Below, one piece after another: positions 1 through 5,739 of a stretch of DNA of 7,467 nt. Under the pieces are notes generated by a model. The model ran no database searches and was not told where the DNA came from. It saw only the letters and a program-made list of their open reading frames with translations. The first letter of the stretch is position 1; each line of letters begins with the position of its first letter. The position numbers and the translations under genes are program-made. The stretch comes from a bacterium. GTDB lineage: Bacteria > Ratteibacteria > UBA8468 > B48-G9 > JAFGKM01. The stretch spans positions 1-7,467 of the forward strand of contig JAGGVW010000093.1 in NCBI GenBank assembly GCA_021157805.1, read 5' to 3'.

Positions 1-299
1 ATGTAATTCAGTGGTTTGAGAAGTGGGTAAGGATAGTAAAAAAAAGACATATTTATACTTTTAATTTTTGTCTGTATTGTATCTTCTGAAAAAAACAAAA
101 TTTTATATTTTTTAAAAAGTGACTGGTAACTTAAAAAATTAAACTTAAGAGAAGTAAAAAAATCAAGGTCTATAGATTCTCTATGTTCAAGATAATAATA
201 TACGCCTGTTCCTCCAGATAGATAAAAATTCCCATTATTTATAAACTCAAGTATCTCATCTATGGCTCTTTTATGTTCTGGGAGAAGTTTTTCTTTCAT
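1..299 (-). CDS. AbiEii-type nucleotidyltransferase toxin, 3' part cut off by the window edge
   Basis: Ninety-nine stop-free codons run from an ATG at 299-297 to the window edge. The N-terminus shows the minimal nucleotidyltransferase signature of the AbiEii / type IV toxin group (PF08843): residues 25-31 FYLSGGT, a helix with Y34-Y36, then H39, R40, and the metal-binding DLDFF at 44-48 (D44, D46). Near the edge, YYPYPLLKP matches the strand that follows in this family. Known members transfer nucleotides to tRNA acceptor ends or other targets and act as growth-inhibiting toxins; here this is inferred from family. The start lies 29 bp inside the upstream gene in another frame, with only a weak GGA upstream, so translation is probably coupled. 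Family members are usually around 200-300 residues, so more than half of the protein is missing. It could instead be a non-toxic housekeeping relative. Confidence 0.82.
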   Translation of the reverse strand, partial: MKEKLLPEHKRAIDEILEFINNGNFYLSGGTGVYYYLEHRESIDLDFFTSLKFNFLSYQSLFKKYKILFFSEDTIQTKIKSINMSFFYYPYPLLKPLNY

Positions 300-567
300 A
301 ATAGTTTTTCCAGAAATTGTATGATTTTGGAGAAAGAAGTTTCTCTCCTTTTTCTTTAAGAAAATTCCTGATTTTTTCTTTACCAACTGCTTTTTCAAGG
401 ATTTTAATCTGTTCAGGATTTCCAAGTTCAAGAATTTTAGATATTACAAAAACACTATCCATCTTTTCTTTAACTGATTCCCATTTATATTCCCAGAAAA
501 GCGACCTTAATTTTTCTATTTCTTCCTCAGAAGTGTCTTCAAAAAATGCCGTAAAATTATATTTCAT
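271..567 (-). CDS. Small partner of the AbiEii-type toxin (DUF6922-like), putative antitoxin
   Basis: This 98-residue soluble protein has no membrane segment. It resembles the small DUF6922-type proteins often found just upstream of AbiEii-like nucleotidyltransferases: LFWEY at 23-27, a following acidic/lysine stretch, VISKILELGN at 41-50 (usual family pattern: II.RVLE.GD), and a C-terminal LLSPKSYNFWKNYY at 77-90. The last motif corresponds to the family's LSKKTLNFW segment. The start is well supported: an AGAGGTG Shine-Dalgarno site sits 5 bases before the ATG at 567. It is the first gene after the promoter at 605-633 and overlaps the toxin gene by 29 bp. An antitoxin role is inferred from position and partner; I see no clear DNA-binding motif. 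Recognition is from memory of the family pattern, so the family name is less certain than the gene itself. Confidence 0.75.
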   Translation of the reverse strand: MKYNFTAFFEDTSEEEIEKLRSLFWEYKWESVKEKMDSVFVISKILELGNPEQIKILEKAVGKEKIRNFLKEKGEKLLSPKSYNFWKNYYERKTSPRT

Positions 568-604
568 TTTTCACCTCTTTAGAATTTTACCATAATTAAG
601 CAGT

Positions 605-633
605 ATTATAAAGAACCCCGCGTCAAAAATCAA
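605..633 (-). promoter_or_regulatory. Promoter of the AbiE-like module
   Basis: On the minus strand, TTGATT (633-628) is followed by a 17-bp spacer and TATAAT (610-605). The -10 is a perfect consensus and the -35 matches at 4 of 6 positions. Transcription would start near 598, about 30 bases ahead of the ATG at 567, leaving room for the AGAGGTG ribosome site. It lies between the end of the PIN gene (679) and the next module, so the two toxin-antitoxin pairs can be expressed separately. A second candidate, an extended TGGTAAAAT just downstream, has only a weak -35. Confidence 0.55.
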
Positions 634-678
634 AATCTCTCAAATCCCCTGTCAGTCAAGGTTTTCAAATCCGGAGAA

Positions 679-1101
679 TTAGCATTGAGTATGGAAGAAG
701 TCAGCAGGAGTTATGATTAATGTGTTTCCAGCTTTTTTATTGATAAGATAAGAAAAATCCTTTATTTTTCCTGTAATAAAAAAATTCATTCTGTAATAAA
801 TAGCAGTGGATAATATTATACGGTCTTTTTCAGTGAGATTTTTTAGGATATCAATTTCAAGTAAGATATCTTTTAATTTATTGAATTTTTTAAAAATCTT
901 TTCAGCAATGTGAATTTTCTCAGGGATTTTTTTTGTTATATTGTATTTAACTTCAAGTTCTACAAGATGAGAAAGATAAATCTGAAAAAATCCTTTTTCA
1001 GCAAGTTTTATTATAAGAGAAGGACAAGAACCTTTGAAATCAGTGTAAATTGATGAGAAGATTATGTTGCTATCACAGAAAACTTTTATTTCTTTCTCCA
1101 C
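679..1101 (-). CDS. PIN-domain ribonuclease toxin (VapC-like)
   Basis: The 140-residue product is the usual size of a single PIN domain. Visible acidic residues fit the metal-dependent RNase site: D10 in VFCDSNII at the first strand, E50 in VELEVKYNI, D93 in LTEKDRIILSTAIY, and D115 in ITGKIKDF near the last core strand. Members of this family cleave tRNA, rRNA or mRNA, held in check by a cognate antitoxin; the target cannot be told from sequence. The start codon is GTG at 1101-1099, because the first PIN strand begins only a few residues later and no nearer ATG exists. It overlaps the antitoxin gene by 16 bp in another frame and has no good ribosome site of its own, so translation is likely coupled to the antitoxin. 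The usual TGD motif reads TGK, so one outer acidic position is replaced; a weakened enzyme is possible. Confidence 0.85.
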   Translation of the reverse strand: MEKEIKVFCDSNIIFSSIYTDFKGSCPSLIIKLAEKGFFQIYLSHLVELEVKYNITKKIPEKIHIAEKIFKKFNKLKDILLEIDILKNLTEKDRIILSTAIYYRMNFFITGKIKDFSYLINKKAGNTLIITPADFFHTQC

Positions 1102-1352
1102 TTTTTCATTATTCTTTTCTCTTCTTCAGGAGAAATACGGAATGAGGTTACTATTTCTTTTACAAACTCCTCGTCATACTCCTTTATAAGTGACTTCAAC
1201 TTCTCAACAGGGACAATTACTGCAGGTTTTATTACTATTTCTCCATTTCTATCCTCTATCACTACAGGAGTTTTTGGATTAATACCATACTTTTTTCTCA
1301 GTTCTTTAGGGATAGTGAGTTGTCCCCTTTCTCCAATAATTACTGTTTCCAT
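1086..1352 (-). CDS. AbrB/MazE-family antitoxin of the PIN toxin (VapB-like)
   Basis: The 88-residue protein has an N-terminal SpoVT-AbrB swapped-hairpin domain at about residues 1-44: the start METVIIGERGQLTIPKELR, then KYGI and a strand ending EIVIKPA. A charged helical C-terminal half (about 45-88) should wrap the toxin. The family binds its own promoter as a dimer and neutralises the toxin, and binding is stronger in the toxin complex. The ATG at 1352 is chosen over one 30 bases upstream (1382). It has an AGGAG site 7 bases away, and the upstream ATG overlaps the -10 box at 1374-1379, so it would lie ahead of the transcript start. The stop overlaps the PIN gene by 16 bp, the classic antitoxin-first order. 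Confidence is high for the family and moderate for the pairing being functional. Confidence 0.88.
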   Translation of the reverse strand: METVIIGERGQLTIPKELRKKYGINPKTPVVIEDRNGEIVIKPAVIVPVEKLKSLIKEYDEEFVKEIVTSFRISPEEEKRIMKKWRKK

Positions 1353-1373
1353 TTTTTTCTCCTGCTTTTCTTT

Positions 1374-1402
1374 ATTATACATATTTTCAGAAAGTATGTC
1401 AA
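1374..1402 (-). promoter_or_regulatory. Consensus promoter of the VapBC-like operon, with a possible operator over the -35
   Basis: On the minus strand a perfect TTGACA (1402-1397) is separated by exactly 17 bp from a perfect TATAAT (1379-1374). The predicted transcript starts near 1367 and reaches the ATG at 1352 after about 15 bases that include the AGGAG site. The -35 is embedded in a small inverted repeat, GTAT-N4-ATAC (1394-1405), a plausible binding site for the AbrB-type antitoxin; that role is inference. A fully consensus promoter implies strong transcription unless repressed, which fits an autoregulated toxin-antitoxin operon. Confidence 0.75.
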
Positions 1403-1458
1403 TACCATCTTAAAAATTTCTCTCCTGCAAAAAACAAAACTTTATAATTTTAAAAAAG

Positions 1459-1542
1459 TGCCGAAGAGGGGATTTGAACCCCTACCCGCTAAAAGCGGAC
1501 CAGGTCCTGAACCTGGCGCGTCTGCCGTTCCGCCACTTCGGC
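1459..1542 (-). tRNA. tRNA-Leu, anticodon CAG
   Basis: A complete 84-nt class II tRNA reads on the minus strand from 1542. The acceptor arms GCCGAAG (1542-1536) and CTTCGGC (1466-1460) pair perfectly, with discriminator A at 1459. The D-arm is TGGCGGAACGGCAGACGC-like. The anticodon stem CCAGG/CCTGG encloses loop TTCAGGA, giving anticodon CAG (codon CUG). A long variable arm (CCGC-TTTTA-GCGG type) and T-arm GGGGTTCAAATCCCC follow. CCA is not encoded: the discriminator is followed directly by C and six T, so CCA must be added by a tRNA nucleotidyltransferase. The T-run at 1457-1452 may help termination. A -10 box lies about 37 bases upstream. Confidence 0.97.
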
Positions 1543-1578
1543 CACTTCTGAATCCCTTTGTTTCTACTGCCGCTCTAT

Positions 1579-1584
1579 ATTATA
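1579..1584 (-). promoter_or_regulatory. Probable -10 box of the tRNA-Leu gene
   Basis: A perfect TATAAT reads on the minus strand at 1584-1579, within TAGTATAATATAG. It would start a transcript near 1572, giving a leader of about 30 nt to be trimmed by RNase P. No convincing -35 sits 16-18 bp upstream (the best is TGAGAC), so the promoter is either weakly defined or helped by factors not visible here. The same bases hold TATACT on the plus strand (1581-1586), so direction is not certain from this box alone. Confidence 0.45.
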
Positions 1585-1590
1585 CTACTT

Positions 1591-1772
1591 TCCTTTGTTG
1601 GTCTCAGTTGTGCTCCGATTCCCTGCTTTTTTACTTCTTTTTTGTTTTTACCTTTTATTACGGTTCTACTAAATTTCTAAGTTCTCATTCGCACCAACTC
1701 GCCCTTATCAAAGATGCTTGTTATCCCGGGCTAAAAACAGGGCTCGGTTCCACCACCCTTGCAAGGTATTAA
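1591..1772 (-). ncRNA. Candidate structured RNA of unknown family
   Basis: This gene-free stretch has ends that pair with each other across about 175 nt. In plus coordinates: 1592-1595 CCTT with 1763-1766 AAGG; 1599-1602 TGGT with 1752-1755 ACCA; 1615-1618 CCGA with 1744-1747 TCGG; 1621-1625 CCCTG with 1738-1742 CAGGG; then, past a bulged C, 1627-1631 T5 with 1733-1737 A5. Inside, 1701-1704 GCCC pairs with 1728-1731 GGGC. The outline (long interrupted closing stem, large internal region, about 180 nt) resembles 6S-type RNAs, but I recognise no 6S, RNase P, SRP, tmRNA or riboswitch core. Minus strand is favoured because unpaired parts are then A/purine-rich and a TATAAT box (1784-1779) lies just upstream of the stem. 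On the plus strand, TTGTTT/TATACT would also place a start near 1592, so orientation is unsettled. Confidence 0.4.
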
Positions 1773-1827
1773 TCTTATATTATATATTACCTTCTTAAGA
1801 GGACTTTAACAACTTATCCATATTTTT

Positions 1828-1856
1828 TTGACGCAAAAGGTAGGGAAAATTAAAAT
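1828..1856 (+). promoter_or_regulatory. Promoter of the membrane-protein gene at 1879
   Basis: TTGACG (1828-1833, 5 of 6 matches), a 17-bp spacer and TAAAAT (1851-1856, 5 of 6) form a good sigma70-type promoter. A transcript would begin near 1863 and reach the ATG at 1879 after about 16 bases, with GGGAAG at 1868-1873 as ribosome site. It ends the non-coding stretch that starts at the tRNA gene. Confidence 0.65.
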
Positions 1857-1878
1857 ATAAGAAAAAGGGAAGTTTATT

Positions 1879-2607
1879 ATGCCAGTTGAACTGAAAGGCA
1901 AGAAAATTTTAAAAGATATTGATTATGAGAGAATAAGGGAGAGTTTGATAGAGAGTATTATTGAAAAGATAAGTAAAGAGGGAACTCAGGGTTATGATTT
2001 AAGATTGATAATAGAGGAAATTTTAAAAGAAGATAAATTCAAAGAGTTTATTGGGAAACTTGTTGAGCAGATACAGAAGAGAACAGAAATGAATGAAAAG
2101 GAGAGTAAAATATCTGCGTCTTACTTAATTCAGGAGGATATAGGAGATGAAATTATTAAAAATATAAAAGAAGTTGAAAAAGAGGAAATAGGAAATCAAC
2201 AGGAGAAAAAAGTGAGTGAGAAAGGGGAAAAGGAAGGATTGTGGAAGAAAGCAAAAAAAATTTCTCTTGGGAAAAGATATAATTTTTTCAATGAGTTATT
2301 GCGAATTCTTAAGAGGCATTTTGTTTTAAAGTTAACTATAATAACAGGAATTGTTTTCCTTATTACTTCATCAATTCTTTTCCATTCAGTTTATAAAGCA
2401 ATTCTGGTAGGACTAACTCTTACTGCTTTTCCTGATGAAAAATTATATATAAAAATAGCAAATCTTCTGGGTGGAATAGGTGGAATTTTGATTTTTTTCA
2501 CTTCTTTAAGTATAGTTCTCCAGCATTTCCTTGTTGTCAGGTCAAGAGATGAGCTTTTAAGAGAACTTGCCAGAAAATTTCTTAAAACAAAATATTCTCG
2601 TCGTTAG
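1879..2607 (+). CDS. Two-TM membrane protein with a long charged cytosolic N-terminus, function unknown
   Basis: I do not recognise this 242-residue protein. Residues 1-147 are soluble, strongly charged (E/K-rich) and probably mostly helical, with a low-complexity linker around 97-127. Two hydrophobic segments follow at about 152-171 and 193-219; the second is glycine-rich at its start (LLGGIGGILIFF). The connecting loop holds AFPDEKLY. The C-terminus (220-242) is basic, which suggests it stays in the cytosol, giving an in-in topology with a short outside loop. The start is supported by GGGAAG 6 bases upstream and a promoter at 1828-1856. It shares the strand of the kinase-cyclase-FecR genes, but 107 bp with a hairpin separate them, so it may be a separate unit. 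No catalytic motif is visible. A scaffold or envelope-anchored role would be a guess. Confidence 0.75.
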   Translation: MPVELKGKKILKDIDYERIRESLIESIIEKISKEGTQGYDLRLIIEEILKEDKFKEFIGKLVEQIQKRTEMNEKESKISASYLIQEDIGDEIIKNIKEVEKEEIGNQQEKKVSEKGEKEGLWKKAKKISLGKRYNFFNELLRILKRHFVLKLTIITGIVFLITSSILFHSVYKAILVGLTLTAFPDEKLYIKIANLLGGIGGILIFFTSLSIVLQHFLVVRSRDELLRELARKFLKTKYSRR

Positions 2608-2619
2608 TTTTATTTGAAG

Positions 2620-2655
2620 TTGTCAAAATACATCCAGAAATGGTTTTTCTGACAA
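2620..2655 (+). repeat. Inverted repeat/hairpin between the membrane-protein and kinase genes
   Basis: TTGTCA (2620-2625) and TGACAA (2650-2655) are perfect inverted arms. Between them, A-run 2625-2628 can pair with T-run 2644-2648, and CCA (2634-2636) with TGG (2641-2643) around a GAAA tetraloop. It may end the upstream transcript, although no U-tract follows, or serve as an operator. The right arm also contains CTGACA (2649-2654), a possible -35 for the kinase operon, although the matching -10 (AAAATA/AAATAT) is poor. Downstream, TATTTATAT occurs twice (2676-2684 and 2692-2700). Confidence 0.4.
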
Positions 2656-2714
2656 AATACTATAGTTTATGAAAATATTTATATAAAAGAGTATTTATAT
2701 GTTAAAATAAAAAT

Positions 2715-3932
2715 ATGGGGAAGGGTTTATTAAAAGAAAAGTTTGAGACACTGGAGAGAATAAATTCCTTCATTTCTTCAATTTCTGACCTTCATAAACT
2801 TCTTGAAAAAATTATGGAAGAAAGCAAAGAAATTTTAAATGCAGAAGCGAGTTCTTTACTTCTTTATGATGAGAAAGAAAATGTTCTTTTTTTTGAAGTT
2901 GCAACAGGGGAAAAAGGAGAAATAATAAAAAAAGTAAAGTTGAAAATGGGGGAGGGTATTGCAGGTGAATGTGCTAAAGAAAGAAAAATTATGAATGTTA
3001 AGGATGTGAGTAAAAGTAAATATTTTTATTCTAAAGCAGATAGGATTTCAAATTTTAAGACAAAAAATATTCTTGCAGTTCCCCTTTTAAGAAAGGGTAA
3101 ATTACTTGGAGTTCTTGAGGTGATAAATAAAAAGAATGGAAAATCTTTTACAGAAGAAGATGAAGAGTTAATGAAAATAATTGCAAATCAATCTGCTCTA
3201 TGTATTGAGAATGCATATCTTTACAGAGAAAATATAAGAAAAACCCGTCTTTCAACAGTTGCTGAAACAATGCTTGCTTTATCTCACGATATAAAAAATA
3301 TATTGAATGGATTGAGTGGTGGAATTGCTCTCGTTGATGAGTCAGTAGGAAATTATAAGGAAGAAAATCTGGAAATCGGATGGAGAATTATAAAAGCAAA
3401 TTTTGAGAAGATTTCAAATCTTATTCTTGATATGCTGAATTTCTCAACAAAGAAGAAACCACTTTATCAGGAAGTAAAAATAAACAATTTTTTAAAGAGT
3501 ATATGCGAAAGTTATAAAGAAAAATTAAAAGAGAAAAAATGCCAATTTTATTTCTCATTTGATAGTGAAATTGATAAAGTAATGGTAGATATTACAGGAA
3601 TTGAAAGAGCAATTTTAAATTTGATAAGTAATTCATCAGAAGTTATTCCTGAAGGGCGTGGTTTCATTAAAATTTCTACAAAAAAACTTGAAAATGGTAA
3701 ATATTTTCAGATAATTGTAGAAGACAATGGCAGGGGAATTCCTGAAGAAAATCTTGATAAAATCTTTGAGGTCTTTTTTACAACAAAAGGACATAAAGGA
3801 ACAGGGCTTGGACTGCCTGTTGTTAAAAAAATTATTGAAGAGCATAAAGGAAAAATAGAAGTTATTTCAGAAAAAGGTAAGGGGACTTCTTTTATATTAG
3901 AAATTCCTGTTAAGCCAGATTATGAAAAATAA
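2715..3932 (+). CDS. Cytosolic GAF-domain sensor histidine kinase
   Basis: The 405-residue protein has no membrane segment. A short N-terminal helix leads into a GAF domain (about 20-168) that carries an NKFDE-type motif: N138-K139, F145, D149-E150. A dimerisation/phosphoacceptor helix follows with H191 in ALSHDIKN. The C-terminal ATPase domain (about 254-402) shows the N-box around N302/N306, G1 box DNGRGIP (337-343), F-box FEVFFTTK (351-358) and G2 GTGLGL (362-367). All key kinase residues are present, so it should autophosphorylate at H191 and pass phosphate to a receiver protein. No receiver is fused; the nearest candidate is the stand-alone receiver at 6827-7213. The ATG at 2715 has no clear Shine-Dalgarno site, and no closer in-frame start is seen. 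The 3' end overlaps the cyclase gene by 11 bp, so the two are co-transcribed. The GAF ligand is unknown; cAMP is one possibility given the neighbour. Confidence 0.93.
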   Translation: MGKGLLKEKFETLERINSFISSISDLHKLLEKIMEESKEILNAEASSLLLYDEKENVLFFEVATGEKGEIIKKVKLKMGEGIAGECAKERKIMNVKDVSKSKYFYSKADRISNFKTKNILAVPLLRKGKLLGVLEVINKKNGKSFTEEDEELMKIIANQSALCIENAYLYRENIRKTRLSTVAETMLALSHDIKNILNGLSGGIALVDESVGNYKEENLEIGWRIIKANFEKISNLILDMLNFSTKKKPLYQEVKINNFLKSICESYKEKLKEKKCQFYFSFDSEIDKVMVDITGIERAILNLISNSSEVIPEGRGFIKISTKKLENGKYFQIIVEDNGRGIPEENLDKIFEVFFTTKGHKGTGLGLPVVKKIIEEHKGKIEVISEKGKGTSFILEIPVKPDYEK

Positions 3933-5739
3933 CAAATTTAAAAAAGGGATTTGCTTATCTTTAATTCTCGGGCTTATCTTTTTTTATTTATCAAGGTATG
4001 AAATATTCAAGAAAATTGAACTTATAACATATGACTGGAGAATGAGTTTCAATCCATTAAAGAAACCTTCCAGCAAAATTGTTCTTGTATTTATTGGTGA
4101 AGAGACATTGAAACCGCTTGGGGGCTGGCCTATTTCAAGAGAATGGTATGCTGAATTTACAAAGATAATGAAAGAATTTGGAGCCAGAGCGATTGTTTAC
4201 GATATACTTTTTCTTGACCCCAGACCAGAGGAAGATATATATTTTTCAGATTGTATAAAAGAAGCAGGAAATGTTATTCTACCTTATTTTTTTTACAGAA
4301 TTGAAAATGAAAAGGGATTTTATAAAGGAGAGAAAGTTGTATATCCTGTTTCTATTTTGAAAAATAGTGCCGCTGGAAGTGGATTTGTAAATTGCCCACC
4401 TGATATGGATGGTATTATAAGAAGGTATCCGCTCTTTGTAAAATATAATAATAGATTACATCATTCTTTTGGGATTTCTATTTTAAAGAGTGTTTATCAC
4501 ATTTCAAAAATAAAAATAAAGGATGGATATGTTCTTCTGGAAATTGGTGAAAAGGTGAAAAAAATTCCTGTTGATAGCCATTATTCAACATATATCAATT
4601 TTTACTCTGATTTATCAGAAATTCCTAATTTTTCATTTATCCAGGTTATGAAATCATATCTTCAGTTTAAAAAAGGAGAGGTTCCTATGATTTCTCCTGA
4701 AGAGTTCTCAGATAAAATTGTAATTGTTGCATTAACAGCAACTGGTATTACAGACATCGGGAATGTTTCTGGTGTAGCCAATTATCCACTTGTCGGAGTT
4801 CATATAAGTTTTCTTGAAAATTTTTTAAAGGATGAGTTTATAAGAAAATTTGATGAGAAATCTTCATTTTTCATACCTTTTTTTCTTTCTCTTATTACTG
4901 TTATACCTGTTTCAGTGATTTCTCCACTATATGGTCTTTCAGTTGTTATTGTTCTTTCTTTTCTTTTTGCATATTTCTCATTCTGGATTTTTAAAACTCA
5001 CTTTATATGGGTTAATATTTCAACAGGGGTAATGGCGATTTTTACAGGATATCTTATATTGACCATTTCACAATTTGTTCAGGAAAGAAAAGAAAAATTC
5101 AGAATAAAAAACATTTTTGGTAAGTATGTGCCTTCTTCCACAGTTGATAAACTCCTTGAATATAAAAATGGAATTTCCCTTGGTGGTGAGCGAAAATACC
5201 TGACAGTTCTTTTTGCCGATATGAGAGGTTTTACATCAATTTCTGAAAAATTATCTCCAGAAGAAACATTTAAATTCCTTAATGAATCCCTTAAAGTAAT
5301 GACAGAAGCAGTTTTTGAATATGGAGGAATGCTTGATAAATTTATAGGTGATGAGATAATGGCAATTTTCGGTGCTCCTGTTGAAGATAAAAAGCACCCT
5401 TTAAAAGCAGTCCTTTCAGCAATTGAAATGATGAAAAAAATCAGAAAAAGGTTTGAGTTCATTGAAATAGGGATTGGAATTAATACAGGAGATATGATAA
5501 TAGGAAATATAGGGACTGAGAAAAGGATGGAATATACTGCAATAGGAGATGCTGTTAATCTTGCTTCAAGGGTTCAGGAAATAGCAAAGGGAGGAGAGGT
5601 TTTGATTACTGAGAACACATACCAGAATGTAAAAGAAGAAGTTAAATGTGAGTTTATGGGAGAAATAAAAGTTAAAGGAAAAGAGAAAAAGGTAAAAATT
5701 TATAAAGTTATATGGGAAGAAAATGGAGGTGAAAAATGA
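3922..5739 (+). CDS. Membrane adenylate cyclase, class III, with CHASE2 sensor domain
   Basis: The 605-residue protein makes cAMP from ATP by family. Order: TM helix at about 8-24; outward-facing CHASE2 domain (about 30-300, with LITYDWR, GWPISREWYAEF, the GARAIVYDILF strand, and DGIIRRYPL); three TM helices within 314-385; a short linker; cyclase domain (about 393-600). Catalytic residues are visible: metal Asp D433 (FADMRGFTS) and D477 (GDEIMAIFGAP), purine-selecting K473 and T539, transition-state N546 and R550 (GDAVNLASR). Lys plus Thr at the purine pocket is the pattern of class IIIb adenylate cyclases, some of which respond to bicarbonate. The start overlaps the kinase gene by 11 bp and lacks a strong ribosome site, so coupling is likely. 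The stop overlaps the FecR gene (ATGA). The length is typical of CHASE2-cyclases. Guanylate cyclase is unlikely because K473 is kept. No cAMP receptor lies in the window. Confidence 0.95.
   Translation: MKNNKFKKGICLSLILGLIFFYLSRYEIFKKIELITYDWRMSFNPLKKPSSKIVLVFIGEETLKPLGGWPISREWYAEFTKIMKEFGARAIVYDILFLDPRPEEDIYFSDCIKEAGNVILPYFFYRIENEKGFYKGEKVVYPVSILKNSAAGSGFVNCPPDMDGIIRRYPLFVKYNNRLHHSFGISILKSVYHISKIKIKDGYVLLEIGEKVKKIPVDSHYSTYINFYSDLSEIPNFSFIQVMKSYLQFKKGEVPMISPEEFSDKIVIVALTATGITDIGNVSGVANYPLVGVHISFLENFLKDEFIRKFDEKSSFFIPFFLSLITVIPVSVISPLYGLSVVIVLSFLFAYFSFWIFKTHFIWVNISTGVMAIFTGYLILTISQFVQERKEKFRIKNIFGKYVPSSTVDKLLEYKNGISLGGERKYLTVLFADMRGFTSISEKLSPEETFKFLNESLKVMTEAVFEYGGMLDKFIGDEIMAIFGAPVEDKKHPLKAVLSAIEMMKKIRKRFEFIEIGIGINTGDMIIGNIGTEKRMEYTAIGDAVNLASRVQEIAKGGEVLITENTYQNVKEEVKCEFMGEIKVKGKEKKVKIYKVIWEENGGEK

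Noticed and set aside
1353..1425. Small 22-codon frame starting near 1420 on the minus strand, ahead of the antitoxin
   Set aside because: Its body coincides with the consensus promoter of the antitoxin operon and its ribosome site is too far from the ATG, so a leader peptide is not supported.
1735..1766. T-box-like string (GGTGGAACCG on the minus strand)
   Set aside because: It resembles the T-box antiterminator motif, but no Stem I is seen upstream (that DNA is a plus-strand promoter and gene), and no aminoacyl-tRNA synthetase or amino-acid gene follows. The match is partial.
1320..1772. Open frame of 150 codons on the plus strand
   Set aside because: It runs antisense through the tRNA-Leu gene and the antitoxin start, has no ribosome site, and its translation resembles no protein. 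It is a chance frame in a structured/RNA region.
1828..1845. GACGCAAA-like string suggesting a c-di-GMP (GEMM) riboswitch
   Set aside because: Only this short string matches; the rest of the conserved GEMM core is absent and the bases are better explained as the -35 and spacer of a promoter.
5079..5462. Open frame of 127 codons antisense to the cyclase domain
   Set aside because: It is a shadow of the cyclase gene: no ribosome site, no recognisable domain, and the opposite strand carries all class III catalytic motifs.
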